Below, in pieces: positions 1 to 7,470 of a DNA stretch of 10,339 bases. Position numbers and translations under genes: made by a program. The stretch's first letter is position 1. Each line of letters opens with the position of its first letter. Under the pieces are notes generated by a model. The model was not told the DNA's origin. It worked only from the letters and a program-made list of their open reading frames with translations, and made no database searches. Origin of the DNA: BS750m-G77 sp043797735 (GTDB lineage Bacteria; Omnitrophota; Gorgyraeia; Gygaellales; Profunditerraquicolaceae); NCBI GenBank assembly GCA_043797735.1, contig JAZDPH010000018.1, positions 1 through 10,339 on the forward strand, read 5' to 3'.

Positions 1-70
1 TAATTAAGAGATTATCTACAATACAAGAAAGATTAGCGCATAGCAAAAGCTATATTTACTGATTCTTAAG

Positions 71-83
71 TTGTCAAAGAACA
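71..83 (-). promoter_or_regulatory. boxA-like antitermination element (minus strand)
   Basis: Read on the minus strand these 13 bases are TGTTCTTTGACAA. They match the E. coli rrn boxA (TGCTCTTTAACAA) at 11 of 13 positions. In rRNA operons boxA recruits the Nus antitermination factors and lies in the leader or the 16S-23S spacer. Further along in the minus direction, 40-53 forms a small perfect hairpin (ATAGC, AAAA loop, GCTAT). The rest of 1-117 contains no gene and no convincing plus-strand promoter. The inference is that an rRNA operon may be transcribed leftwards out of the window. A possible minus-strand -10 (TAAAAT, 85-90) has only a poor -35 partner. Confidence 0.4.
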
Positions 84-174
84 ATTTTAGGCTGGGAGAG
101 ATTAATCTTGTGAATTAATGCACAGCCTCTTAAACCTCCCCTACGGCATGGCAGGTTATGTTAAGAATAAGAAG

Positions 175-855
175 ATGAAGCCGGCAGAATTAATCCTTGC
201 TTTAGATGTTGATAATTTCGAGAAGGCAAAACATTTTGTAGACAAACTCTACCCTAAGATAAAAATCTTTAAGGTTGGGCCGCAGCTTTTTATCTCCTGC
301 GGGCCGCAGATAATTAATTTTATCAACGAAAAAGGGGGAGGGGTTTTTCTGGATTTGAAATTTTTCGATATCCCCAATACCGTTGCCAATGCCGTAAAGG
401 CGGCGGTGCGGCTTAAGGTAAGAATGTTTACCTTGCACCTCTTGGGCGGCGCTGATATGCTTAAAGCGGCATTAGAGGCGGCCAAGGAGGAGGCGGGGCA
501 ATTAAAAATAGAGCGGCCCTTAGTAATCGGCGTTACCATATTGACCAGCAGGGAGGGCAAGCCCGGCGAGGTTTTAGCCCTGGCAAAGACGGGGATAGAA
601 TGTTTGCTTGACGGAGTAGTCTGCTCGGCCCGGGAGGTACCGTTTTTGAGAAAAGAGATCAAGAAGGATTTTCTGATAGTTACCCCGGGCATAAGGCTGG
701 ATACAACTGCCAAAGATGACCAGAGGCGCACTGCCACCGCCGGCGAAGCGGCTAATTACGGCAGCAACTTTTTAGTAGTCGGCAGGCCGATATTAGAGGC
801 AAAGGATCCTCTGGCGCAAGCTGAGGGGATTTTAAAGGAGATAGGCTGCTTATGA
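175..855 (+). CDS. pyrF: Orotidine 5'-phosphate decarboxylase (PyrF)
   Basis: This cytosolic enzyme decarboxylates OMP to UMP in the last step of de novo pyrimidine synthesis. The family signature is clear. Numbered from the ATG at 175, the catalytic D-x-K-x-x-D motif is DLKFFD at residues 60-65 inside FLDLKFFDIPNTV. The phosphate-binding motifs VTPGIR and VVGRP appear further on, in the expected order. The frame stays open upstream to an ATG at 118. I chose 175 because family alignment starts at about MKPAELILALD, giving 226 residues, close to the usual ~230. No start has a strong ribosome binding site, so the start is uncertain. The stop overlaps the next start as ATGA (852-855), so it is probably co-transcribed and translationally coupled with the V-ATPase genes. 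Confidence 0.95.
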   Translation: MKPAELILALDVDNFEKAKHFVDKLYPKIKIFKVGPQLFISCGPQIINFINEKGGGVFLDLKFFDIPNTVANAVKAAVRLKVRMFTLHLLGGADMLKAALEAAKEEAGQLKIERPLVIGVTILTSREGKPGEVLALAKTGIECLLDGVVCSAREVPFLRKEIKKDFLIVTPGIRLDTTAKDDQRRTATAGEAANYGSNFLVVGRPILEAKDPLAQAEGILKEIGCL

Positions 856-1451
856 GCGAAGATATTAAAGGCTTAATTGAAAAGATACGCGAAGAAGGGG
901 TGCAGGCCGCCGAAGATAAGGCTAAGCAGATTGAAGAAGAGGCCAGGCGCAGGGCGCAGGAGGTTCTGGATAAGGCTCGGCAAGAGGCAGAGAAGATTAT
1001 TAGAGAGGCGGCGCTAGAGGCAGCCAGAAAAAAAGAGAGCACAGAGGCGCTGCTGCGGCAGGCCGGCCGTGACCTGCTCCTTAGCCTGAAAAAAGAAATT
1101 AACGCCATGCTCAACAGGCTTATTGTAGCCGAGGCGGCCGAGGCATTAAGCCCGGAGGAGCTAAGCAGGATTATCGGCCTGCTGATTAAGGATTACAGCG
1201 CTCAAGACGGCGGCGACGTTATCATTACCCTCAAGAAATCCGACTGCGAAAAATTAAGTAAAGGGTTTCTGGGGAAATTAAAGGAGGAGGCAAAAAAAGG
1301 AATTACCCTCAAGGCCTCAGAGGAGATTCAGGCCGGGTTCGTGATTAGTTTTGATAAAGGAAAGTCGCAGTATGATTTTACGAATAAGGCATTGGCGGAG
1401 TATATAAGCTCCTACCTTAAGCCTCAATTAAGCCGGATACTAGAAGGTTAA
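852..1451 (+). CDS. atpE: V/A-type ATPase subunit E (peripheral stalk)
   Basis: This is the peripheral stalk subunit that holds the A3B3 head stationary against the membrane stator. The 199 residues split as the family does. Residues ~1-85 are a highly charged, Ala/Glu/Lys/Arg-rich helix predicted to form a coiled coil (for example KAKQIEEEARRRAQEVLDKA). Residues ~95-199 form the globular head-binding domain, ending GFVISFDKGKSQYDFTNKAL then YLKPQLSRILEG, which is typical of VatE. The ribosome binding site AAGGAG (835-840) lies inside the end of pyrF. The start overlaps the pyrF stop by 4 bases. The usual partner, subunit G/H, is not encoded nearby, so this E may homodimerise or pair with another protein (inference). 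Confidence 0.92.
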   Translation: MSEDIKGLIEKIREEGVQAAEDKAKQIEEEARRRAQEVLDKARQEAEKIIREAALEAARKKESTEALLRQAGRDLLLSLKKEINAMLNRLIVAEAAEALSPEELSRIIGLLIKDYSAQDGGDVIITLKKSDCEKLSKGFLGKLKEEAKKGITLKASEEIQAGFVISFDKGKSQYDFTNKALAEYISSYLKPQLSRILEG

Positions 1452-1452
1452 G

Positions 1453-1968
1453 ATGCCCGCATATTATACTTATTTAACAGCCAGCCTGCCTTCTCTTGCT
1501 TTCGGGACAGAGCCGCCTTTTTCTTATGCAGAATTTCTTAGCCTTTGTGAGCCGCTTATACCCGAAGCAGATTTTAATATCCTGCGCGCCTCTGCAGCAG
1601 GCCGTCAGCCTACTTTGCAAAAGTGGTTTGAGTTTGATACTGCCCTAAGGAACGAACTGGCCAAGATCAGGTCTGCTCGTAAAAAAATTGACCCGGAAAA
1701 ATATCTGCGCCGCGATGGTTTTGTTGACCCCTATATTGCCCATACCGCTATAAATGCCTGCAGGAGCCCCTCGCCCCTCCAGGGCCAAAAGTTATTGGAT
1801 GATGCCCGCTGGCGCCTTCTGGATGAACTTTGTGCTGGGCATTATTTTGACCTGGATTCTTTAATAATTTATGCGCAGAAATTATTGATACTGGAACGCT
1901 GGAAGAGGACTAATTCCGCAGACGCTCCCGCTTTGCTGGAGGGGCTGATGCAGGCGAGCGAGCAATGA
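1453..1968 (+). CDS. DUF2764 family V-ATPase-associated protein
   Basis: This 171-residue protein sits between subunits E and A, where reduced bacterial V-ATPase operons (Chlamydia, Borrelia, Bacteroides types, from memory) carry a DUF2764 protein. The N-terminus MPAYYTYLTASLPSLAFG and the following PPFSYAEFLSLCEPLIP fit that family as I recall it. The C-terminal helices (HYFDLDSLIIYAQKLLILER, about 130-149) vaguely resemble subunit C, the funnel joining the shaft to the K ring. A C-like adaptor role is inference. It starts one base after the E stop, with ribosome binding site AGAAGG at 1442-1447, and overlaps subunit A by ATGA. It seems shorter than most members I recall, but no frame break is visible. 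No catalytic motif or membrane segment is seen. Confidence 0.8.
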   Translation: MPAYYTYLTASLPSLAFGTEPPFSYAEFLSLCEPLIPEADFNILRASAAGRQPTLQKWFEFDTALRNELAKIRSARKKIDPEKYLRRDGFVDPYIAHTAINACRSPSPLQGQKLLDDARWRLLDELCAGHYFDLDSLIIYAQKLLILERWKRTNSADAPALLEGLMQASEQ

Positions 1969-3719
1969 CAGAGAAAAGAACGGGCCATATAGTAAAGATT
2001 AACGGCAACATGATTACGGTGGAGCTGGAAGGCTTTGTTATCCAGAACGAGGTTGCCTACATTCTGCACGGCAAAGAACGCCTAAAGTCGGAGGTCATCC
2101 GCATCAAGGGTCAGGCTGCCGAGATGCAGGTATACGAGAATACCGCAGGCTTAAAAATCGGGGAGAAGGTTGAATTCAGCAGCGAGCTCCTTTCCGTGGA
2201 GCTGGGGCCGGGGCTGTTGGGCCAGATATTCGACGGCTTGCAGAATCCCTTGCCGCAGCTGGCCAAGAAGTGCGGTTTCTTTTTAGAGAGGGGCATTTAT
2301 TTGAATGCCCTCGATGATGCTTCGAAGTGGAAGTTTACCCCATTGGTAAAAGCAGGCGATAGGCTGCGAGCAGGGGACAAATTGGGTTTTGTCCCGGAGA
2401 AGACCTTCAAGCATTTTATTATGGCGCCGTTTAACCTTGCCGGCAGCCTGGAGGTAACCAGTATTGCCGGGCCGGGAAGATATAGTTTAAAAGATGAGGT
2501 GGCTAAACTAACGGATGGCTCCGGGCGCAGTTACGAATGTTTCCTTAAACAGTCCTGGCCGGTAAAAATCCCCATTGACGCATATTCCGAAAAATTAATG
2601 CCCGAGGAGCCGCTGGTTACTAAAATGCGGATAATTGATTCGCTCTTTCCCGTTGCCCGCGGAGGGACCTATTGCATCCCCGGGCCGTTCGGCGCCGGCA
2701 AGACCGTTTTGCAGCAGCTGACCAGCCGCCATGCCGAGGTGGACATAGTGGTTATCGCTGCCTGCGGAGAGCGCGCCGGCGAAGTGGTTGAGACCTTAAA
2801 GACTTTTCCCGAGATAGTAGACTCCAAGACAGGCAGGCCCCTAAGCGATCGTACGGTGATTATCTGCAACACAAGCTCCATGCCGGTTGCCGCGCGCGAA
2901 TCAAGCGTTTACACCGCAGTAACCATTGCTGAATATTACCGTCAGATGGGCCTGCAGGTATTGCTTTTGGCGGACTCCACCTCCAGGTGGGCGCAGGCGA
3001 TGAGGGAGATGTCCGGCCGGCTTGAGGAGATTCCGGGCGAGGAGGCGTTCCCGGCGTATCTTGAATCGCGCATCGCCTCTTTTTATGAAAGGGCGGGGGC
3101 GGTCAGGCTGCACGACGGGACAATCGGCTCGGTTACCATCGGCGGGACGGTCAGCCCTGCCGGAGGGAACTTTGAAGAACCGGTTACGCAGGCGACATTA
3201 AAGGTGGTAGGGGCCTTTCACGGCCTTTCACGCGAGCGCTCCAATGCCCGGCGTTACCCGGCGATAGACCCGTTGATCAGCTGGAGTAAATACCGCAGTT
3301 TTATCGACGGCAAGGTCGGCCGCCGGGGGCATCAGATCCTGCGCAAGAGCAATGAGGTTGCCCAGATGATGAAGGTGGTTGGGGAGGAAGGTACTGCGCT
3401 TAAGGATTACGTTGATTATCTGAAGGGGGAATTTTTTGATTTCGTCTACCTCCAGCAAAACGCTTTTGATAAAGTTGATGAGGCCACACCCCAGGAGAGG
3501 CAGGTTTACGTATTTAATTTTATCTACCGCATTCTTGAGTCGGAGTTTGAGTTGGAGGATAAGGAAAGCACGCTGCATTTTTTCCAGCAGCTGCGTCAGC
3601 TTTTCCGCGGATGGAATTCTGCGCAATGGAACTCCGCGGAATTTAAGAAGATAGAAGAGGAGATTGACTTGTTGATAGAAGTCAAGGGTAAAAAAGAGAA
3701 CCAGCCGGCCAATGCATAA
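1965..3719 (+). CDS. atpA: V/A-type ATPase catalytic subunit A
   Basis: This is the ATP-hydrolysing (or synthesising) subunit of the V1/A1 head. All nucleotide-site motifs are present in its 584 residues. The P-loop is GPFGAGKT (240-247, K246). CGERAGE (267-273) supplies the catalytic glutamate region, in the bacterial-subgroup form rather than GERGNE. The Walker B region is LLLADSTSRWAQAMREMSGR (333-352), followed by EEIPGEEAFPAYL. The A-specific non-homologous insert lies at about 115-190, and the C-terminal helical domain runs from about 440. Length is normal for the family. It overlaps DUF2764 by 4 bases and B by 8 bases. With no good ribosome binding site of its own, it probably relies on translational coupling. 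Confidence 0.97.
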   Translation: MTEKRTGHIVKINGNMITVELEGFVIQNEVAYILHGKERLKSEVIRIKGQAAEMQVYENTAGLKIGEKVEFSSELLSVELGPGLLGQIFDGLQNPLPQLAKKCGFFLERGIYLNALDDASKWKFTPLVKAGDRLRAGDKLGFVPEKTFKHFIMAPFNLAGSLEVTSIAGPGRYSLKDEVAKLTDGSGRSYECFLKQSWPVKIPIDAYSEKLMPEEPLVTKMRIIDSLFPVARGGTYCIPGPFGAGKTVLQQLTSRHAEVDIVVIAACGERAGEVVETLKTFPEIVDSKTGRPLSDRTVIICNTSSMPVAARESSVYTAVTIAEYYRQMGLQVLLLADSTSRWAQAMREMSGRLEEIPGEEAFPAYLESRIASFYERAGAVRLHDGTIGSVTIGGTVSPAGGNFEEPVTQATLKVVGAFHGLSRERSNARRYPAIDPLISWSKYRSFIDGKVGRRGHQILRKSNEVAQMMKVVGEEGTALKDYVDYLKGEFFDFVYLQQNAFDKVDEATPQERQVYVFNFIYRILESEFELEDKESTLHFFQQLRQLFRGWNSAQWNSAEFKKIEEEIDLLIEVKGKKENQPANA

Positions 3720-5010
3720 GGTTTATACCAGCATTATTCAGATCGCCGGGGATGTTATTATGGTTGAGGCCGAAGATGCCGGCTATATGGAGATTGCCCA
3801 GGTTTCTACCCGGCGCGGCAGTTCCCTTGCGCAGGTTATTCGCCTCGACGGGAAAAGAGTTTCCCTGCAGGTTTTTGCCGGCAGCAGGGGTATTTCTACC
3901 GGCGATAAGGTACGTTTCCTGGGGCATTCCATGCGTATTGCCAGCGGCAGCGACCTGTTGGGCCGTATTTTTGGCGGCAGCGGCGCGGCAATAGACAAAG
4001 GGCCGGCTTTAAGCGACAATATGGTTGACATAGGGGGCCCGGCGGTCAATCCGGTAAAAAGAATTATCCCCGGCAAAATGGTGCGCACCGGGATCCCGAT
4101 GATAGATGTTTTTAACTCGCTGGTTGAATCGCAGAAATTACCTGTATTTTCGGTAGCCGGAGAGCCCTACAACGAATTATTGGCCCGCATCGCCATACAG
4201 GCAGAGGTGGATATTATTATTCTGGGGGGGATGGGCCTGAAGCATGACGACTATCTTTTCTTTAGAAACACTTTAGAGCGGCAGGGGGCATTGCCGCGCT
4301 CGGTATTCTTCATACATACTGCAGCTGATCCGACCGTAGAGTGCTTATTGGTGCCGGACATTAGTTTAGCGGTGGCAGAGCAATTTGCTTTAAGCGGCAA
4401 GCGGGTCCTGGTGCTTTTGACCGATATGACTAATTTTTGCGATGCGTTAAAGGAGGTCTCCATTACCATGGAGCAGATTCCCTCTAACCGCGGATATCCC
4501 GGAGACCTCTACAGCCAGCTGGCTGCGCGTTACGAGAAGGCAGTTGACTTTGAGGGCGCCGGCTCCATTACCATACTGGCAGCGACTACTATGCCCGGGG
4601 ATGATGTAACTCACCCCGTGCCGGATAATACCGGCTATATCACCGAGGGGCAGTTCTACCTTAAGGGCGGCGTGATTGAGCCGTTTGGTTCGTTGAGCCG
4701 GCTAAAACAGCAGGTTAACGGCAAGACCCGCGGCGACCACCGCACCATAATGGATACCATGATTCAGTTGTTTGCCAATTATCGCGAAACGCTGGAGAAG
4801 CAGTCGATGGGTTTCCAGATGAGCGCCTGGGATAAGAAACTGCTTAAATACGGCAGGCTTTTTGAAAACGAGATGATGTCGCTTGAGGTGAATATCCCCC
4901 TTGAGAAGGCGCTGGACCGGGGCTGGCAGATTTTAAGCGTCTGTTTTACTCCTGAAGAGACCGGGATAAAGAAGTCGATCATAGAGGAGTATTGGGTTCG
5001 TAATTCGTAA
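3712..5010 (+). CDS. atpB: V/A-type ATPase subunit B (non-catalytic)
   Basis: Three B subunits alternate with three A subunits in the head and contribute an arginine to the catalytic site. Family marks in the 432 residues are FSVAGEPYNELLARIA (146-161, in place of a P-loop, so no Walker lysine), LTDMTNFCDALKEVS (236-250), NRGYPGDLYSQLAARYEKA and GSLSRLK (326-332, R330 being the likely arginine finger). It starts inside the end of subunit A (8-base overlap, no clear ribosome binding site). The last codons and stop (Val-Arg-Asn-Ser-stop) are written by a 7-bp repeat array. If the array is removed on paper, the frame would instead end Val-Trp-Glu-Lys-stop, overlapping atpD. The C-terminus is therefore probably altered by the repeat. 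Confidence 0.97.
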   Translation: MHKVYTSIIQIAGDVIMVEAEDAGYMEIAQVSTRRGSSLAQVIRLDGKRVSLQVFAGSRGISTGDKVRFLGHSMRIASGSDLLGRIFGGSGAAIDKGPALSDNMVDIGGPAVNPVKRIIPGKMVRTGIPMIDVFNSLVESQKLPVFSVAGEPYNELLARIAIQAEVDIIILGGMGLKHDDYLFFRNTLERQGALPRSVFFIHTAADPTVECLLVPDISLAVAEQFALSGKRVLVLLTDMTNFCDALKEVSITMEQIPSNRGYPGDLYSQLAARYEKAVDFEGAGSITILAATTMPGDDVTHPVPDNTGYITEGQFYLKGGVIEPFGSLSRLKQQVNGKTRGDHRTIMDTMIQLFANYRETLEKQSMGFQMSAWDKKLLKYGRLFENEMMSLEVNIPLEKALDRGWQILSVCFTPEETGIKKSIIEEYWVRNS

Positions 5011-5031
5011 TTCGTAAATCGTAATTCGTAA
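4997..5031 (+). repeat. Heptamer array TTCGTAA x5 at the atpB-atpD junction
   Basis: Five head-to-tail 7-bp units fill exactly 35 bp: four perfect TTCGTAA copies and one ATCGTAA (fourth, 5018-5024). In this orientation the unit puts TAA in every forward frame within 21 bp, so it ends the upstream frame, and the second copy supplies the atpB stop (5008-5010). It lies between the good Shine-Dalgarno GAGGAG (4984-4989) and the atpD ATG (5033). Taking the array out leaves 8 bases between the two, a normal spacing. That suggests the array arose or inserted after the junction was established. Confidence 0.9.
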
Positions 5032-5032
5032 T

Positions 5033-5650
5033 ATGGGAAAAATAAAATTTACAAAGGGGGAGTTAAAGAGGCAGAGGGATGCGCTCAAGCAATACGAGCG
5101 CTACCTGCCTACCTTACAACTTAAGAAGCAGCAGTTGCAGATGGAGATTCTGCATCAGTTGGTTATTCTGGAGGAGAGAAGGAAAGAGGCGGCAAGGAAA
5201 AGGCAGGCCATAGAGGCCTGGGCAGGGTTGTTTAGTGACCCGGAGGTAGATTTAAGGCCATGGATTATCCCTGAAGAGACTGCCTGCAGTATAAGAAATA
5301 TTGCCGGCGTGGACCTGCCTGTTTTTGTTCAGGTAAAGTTCGCGCCTGCGGAGTATGATTTGTTTAGCGCGCCCTTGTGGGTGGATAATGCCGTTGAGGC
5401 GCTAAAGGAGTTAGTCTCCCTGCTTCGGGAGATAGGGGTTTTGGAAAAGGCAATAGCAACCTTAAGACGGGAGCTTAGAATTACCGCCCAGCGGGTAAAT
5501 CTTTTTGAAAAGGTAAAGATTCCCGAGGCAGAGGAGGGCATACGGCTGATTAAGATTTACCTCGGCGACCAGATGACTAATGCCGTCGGCCGCAGTAAAA
5601 TCGCCAAAAAGAAAATAGAAGAAGATGTTTTGGAAGGGGCAGCGGCATGA
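5033..5650 (+). CDS. atpD: V/A-type ATPase subunit D (central shaft)
   Basis: This is the rotating coiled-coil shaft inside the A3B3 head, equivalent in role to F-type gamma. The 205 residues begin with the family hallmark KFTKGELKRQRDALKQYERY followed by LPTLQLKKQQLQ. They form long N- and C-terminal helices (about 1-70 and 120-200) around a short middle domain. No ribosome binding site lies at the usual distance. The bases just upstream are the AT-rich heptamer array, and the nearest Shine-Dalgarno (4984-4989) is 43 bases away. Translation may depend on reinitiation after the atpB stop, 22 bases upstream. The end overlaps atpI by ATGA. Confidence 0.94.
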   Translation: MGKIKFTKGELKRQRDALKQYERYLPTLQLKKQQLQMEILHQLVILEERRKEAARKRQAIEAWAGLFSDPEVDLRPWIIPEETACSIRNIAGVDLPVFVQVKFAPAEYDLFSAPLWVDNAVEALKELVSLLREIGVLEKAIATLRRELRITAQRVNLFEKVKIPEAEEGIRLIKIYLGDQMTNAVGRSKIAKKKIEEDVLEGAAA

Positions 5651-7449
5651 TCGTCCCAATGAAAAGGATTACGGTAATCCTGCAGGCAAAAGACGCCGAC
5701 AGCGCAATGAAGCGGCTGCGTTCGTTGGGAATATTGCATCTGGAGCACCAGGAGGCGCCTCGGGGAAAGAATATCACTGTCCTGCGGGAAGAGGCGGCCG
5801 CTGTGAGCAAGGCGTTGGGTGTTTTATCCGAGGCGCAAATACGGGAAAAACCACTTTCGCCGCCCGCCAGGAAGATAAAAATAAAAGACTGGCGTTTTAC
5901 CGCCGGGCATATTATCGAACTGCGCAAGAGGCTGGATCACCTGCAGGAATATTCCAAAGCCCTTATTAATAATATCGCGCAATGGCAGGGGTGGGGGGAC
6001 TTTGAGCCGGAAAAGATCATAGCGCTTAAGCGGCAAAATGTCTTTATAAAATTTTATCAGATTCCGGCAAAAGAAATTGCTGTCCTGCCGCAGGGGCTGA
6101 TCCTTAAGAAAATTTCTCTTAAGGGCGGGGTGGTTAATTGCATGGTTATAATGCGCGAAGATACAGCTCTGCCTTACAAAGAGGCGGCCCTGCCGAAAAT
6201 GGGCATTAGCCAGATGCGTGCCAAGCTGGCCGAAGATGCCAAGGTAATGCAGTGGCTAAAGAAAGATATTCAAAAACATATCTTCTGCCGCGACGGCCTG
6301 GCCAAGGTTAGAGATGCGCTGGAGAGGGAGTTAGAGTTTGAGCAGGCATTAAGCGGCATGGCTAAATTTGATAATATAACTTATCTGGCCGGCTATACCC
6401 CTTACGATAAAACAGGGCTGGTTACTACGGCGGCCAGGAGTCAGAGGTGGGGGATCTCCGTGGTTGACCCCTTGCCAGAGGAGAGGGTTCCTACTTTAAT
6501 CCGCAATCCCCGCTGGGTTTCCATCATCAGCCCGGTTTTTAAGATCATAGAAGTTGTGCCGGGGTACAGGGAATTGGATATCAGCCTCTGGTTTCTTATT
6601 TTTTTCTCAATTTTCTTCGGTATCCTCATCGGCGACGCCGGCTACGGGGCGGTGTTTTTTATGATGACCTTTGCAGCACAGTTAAAGCTGGGGGGAAGGG
6701 TTAAGCAAAAAGCCATTTTTACCCTCTTTTATATTTTAAGCTCCTGTGCTATTGTCTGGGGGGTATTAAGCGGGACATTTTTCGGCCAGGAGTGGCTGCC
6801 GCAGTGGGTGAGGCCGGTTATCCCGGCTTTGCGCAATGACAGGAGTGTGCAGGCATTTTGTTTCCTGCTGGGGGCGCTGCATTTGAGCATAGCGCATTGC
6901 TGGAGGGGCATTGTAAAACTGCCCTCTCCGAAAGCCCTGGCTGATGTAGGGTGGGTTCTTATTCTGTGGGGGGCGTATTTTCTGGCAAAGTTACTGATTT
7001 TAGCAGATGCCTATCCCTTGCTGGCAAACCGGCTTTTTATCGCCGGAGCGATTTTAGTAGTCTTGTTTACCAACCCCAGAAAAAACCTGCTTAAGGGAGT
7101 CGCTGCCGGGATGGGGAATCTTTTACTAAACCTCATCGGTAATTTCACCGACATCGTCTCCTATATCCGGCTTTTTGCAGTGGGACTGGCAACGGTGGCG
7201 GTTGCCGATACCTTTAATAAGATGGCTTTTGAGGTAGGGTATAATAGTTTCTTAACCGGGCTTTTTTCTTCTTTAATCCTTTTATTGGGGCATACCTTGA
7301 ATATTCTGCTTGGGCCGATGGCGATTCTGGTGCACGGGGTAAGGCTTAATGTGCTTGAATTCTGCAACCACCTTGATATAAAATGGAGCGGGTTTGCGTA
7401 TAATCCTTTACGGGAATCAAGGACAGTTCCCGAAGGAGACTGTCCTTGA
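5647..7449 (+). CDS. atpI: V/A-type ATPase subunit I (membrane stator a subunit)
   Basis: This membrane stator carries the half-channels facing the K ring. The 600 residues have a soluble N-terminal half (1 to about 305, starting MIVPMKRITVILQAK, with helical stretches near 95-115 and 190-235) and a C-terminal half with about 7-8 membrane segments. The first membrane segment is WFLIFFSIFFGILIGDAGYG (315-334). The essential arginine is R508 in SYIRLFAVGLA (505-515), near the N-end of a late membrane helix. HGVRLNVLEF (563-572) precedes the usual C-terminal NPL. The ribosome binding site GGAAGGGG (5632-5639) lies in atpD, and the genes overlap by 4 bases. The final residues, about RESRTVPEGDCP, are encoded by an inverted repeat and look like an acquired tail. 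Confidence 0.96.
   Translation: MIVPMKRITVILQAKDADSAMKRLRSLGILHLEHQEAPRGKNITVLREEAAAVSKALGVLSEAQIREKPLSPPARKIKIKDWRFTAGHIIELRKRLDHLQEYSKALINNIAQWQGWGDFEPEKIIALKRQNVFIKFYQIPAKEIAVLPQGLILKKISLKGGVVNCMVIMREDTALPYKEAALPKMGISQMRAKLAEDAKVMQWLKKDIQKHIFCRDGLAKVRDALERELEFEQALSGMAKFDNITYLAGYTPYDKTGLVTTAARSQRWGISVVDPLPEERVPTLIRNPRWVSIISPVFKIIEVVPGYRELDISLWFLIFFSIFFGILIGDAGYGAVFFMMTFAAQLKLGGRVKQKAIFTLFYILSSCAIVWGVLSGTFFGQEWLPQWVRPVIPALRNDRSVQAFCFLLGALHLSIAHCWRGIVKLPSPKALADVGWVLILWGAYFLAKLLILADAYPLLANRLFIAGAILVVLFTNPRKNLLKGVAAGMGNLLLNLIGNFTDIVSYIRLFAVGLATVAVADTFNKMAFEVGYNSFLTGLFSSLILLLGHTLNILLGPMAILVHGVRLNVLEFCNHLDIKWSGFAYNPLRESRTVPEGDCP
7417..7449. repeat. Perfect 11-bp inverted repeat over the atpI stop codon
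   Basis: TCAAGGACAGT (7417-7427) and ACTGTCCTTGA (7439-7449) are exact reverse complements around an 11-base loop. The right arm contains the atpI stop TGA. A second, competing pairing exists: CGGGAA (7411-7416) with TTCCCG (7427-7432). No T-run follows, so it is not an intrinsic terminator. The sequence style (GGACAGT/ACTGTCC) resembles dispersed REP-like palindromes, but copies elsewhere cannot be checked here. It could also be an mRNA processing or stability element that helps atpK be made in excess over atpI. Confidence 0.75.
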
Positions 7450-7470
7450 CATTGAAAGGAGTTAAACACT

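Noticed and set aside
118..174. Upstream extension of pyrF to the ATG at 118
   Set aside because: The extra 19 residues are not expected from the family alignment and there is no well-placed ribosome binding site. The start at 175 fits the usual PyrF N-terminus, though certainty is limited.
249..737. Long minus-strand frames opposite pyrF and the ATPase genes
   Set aside because: They lie wholly within confidently identified genes, have no ribosome binding sites and show no recognisable protein features.
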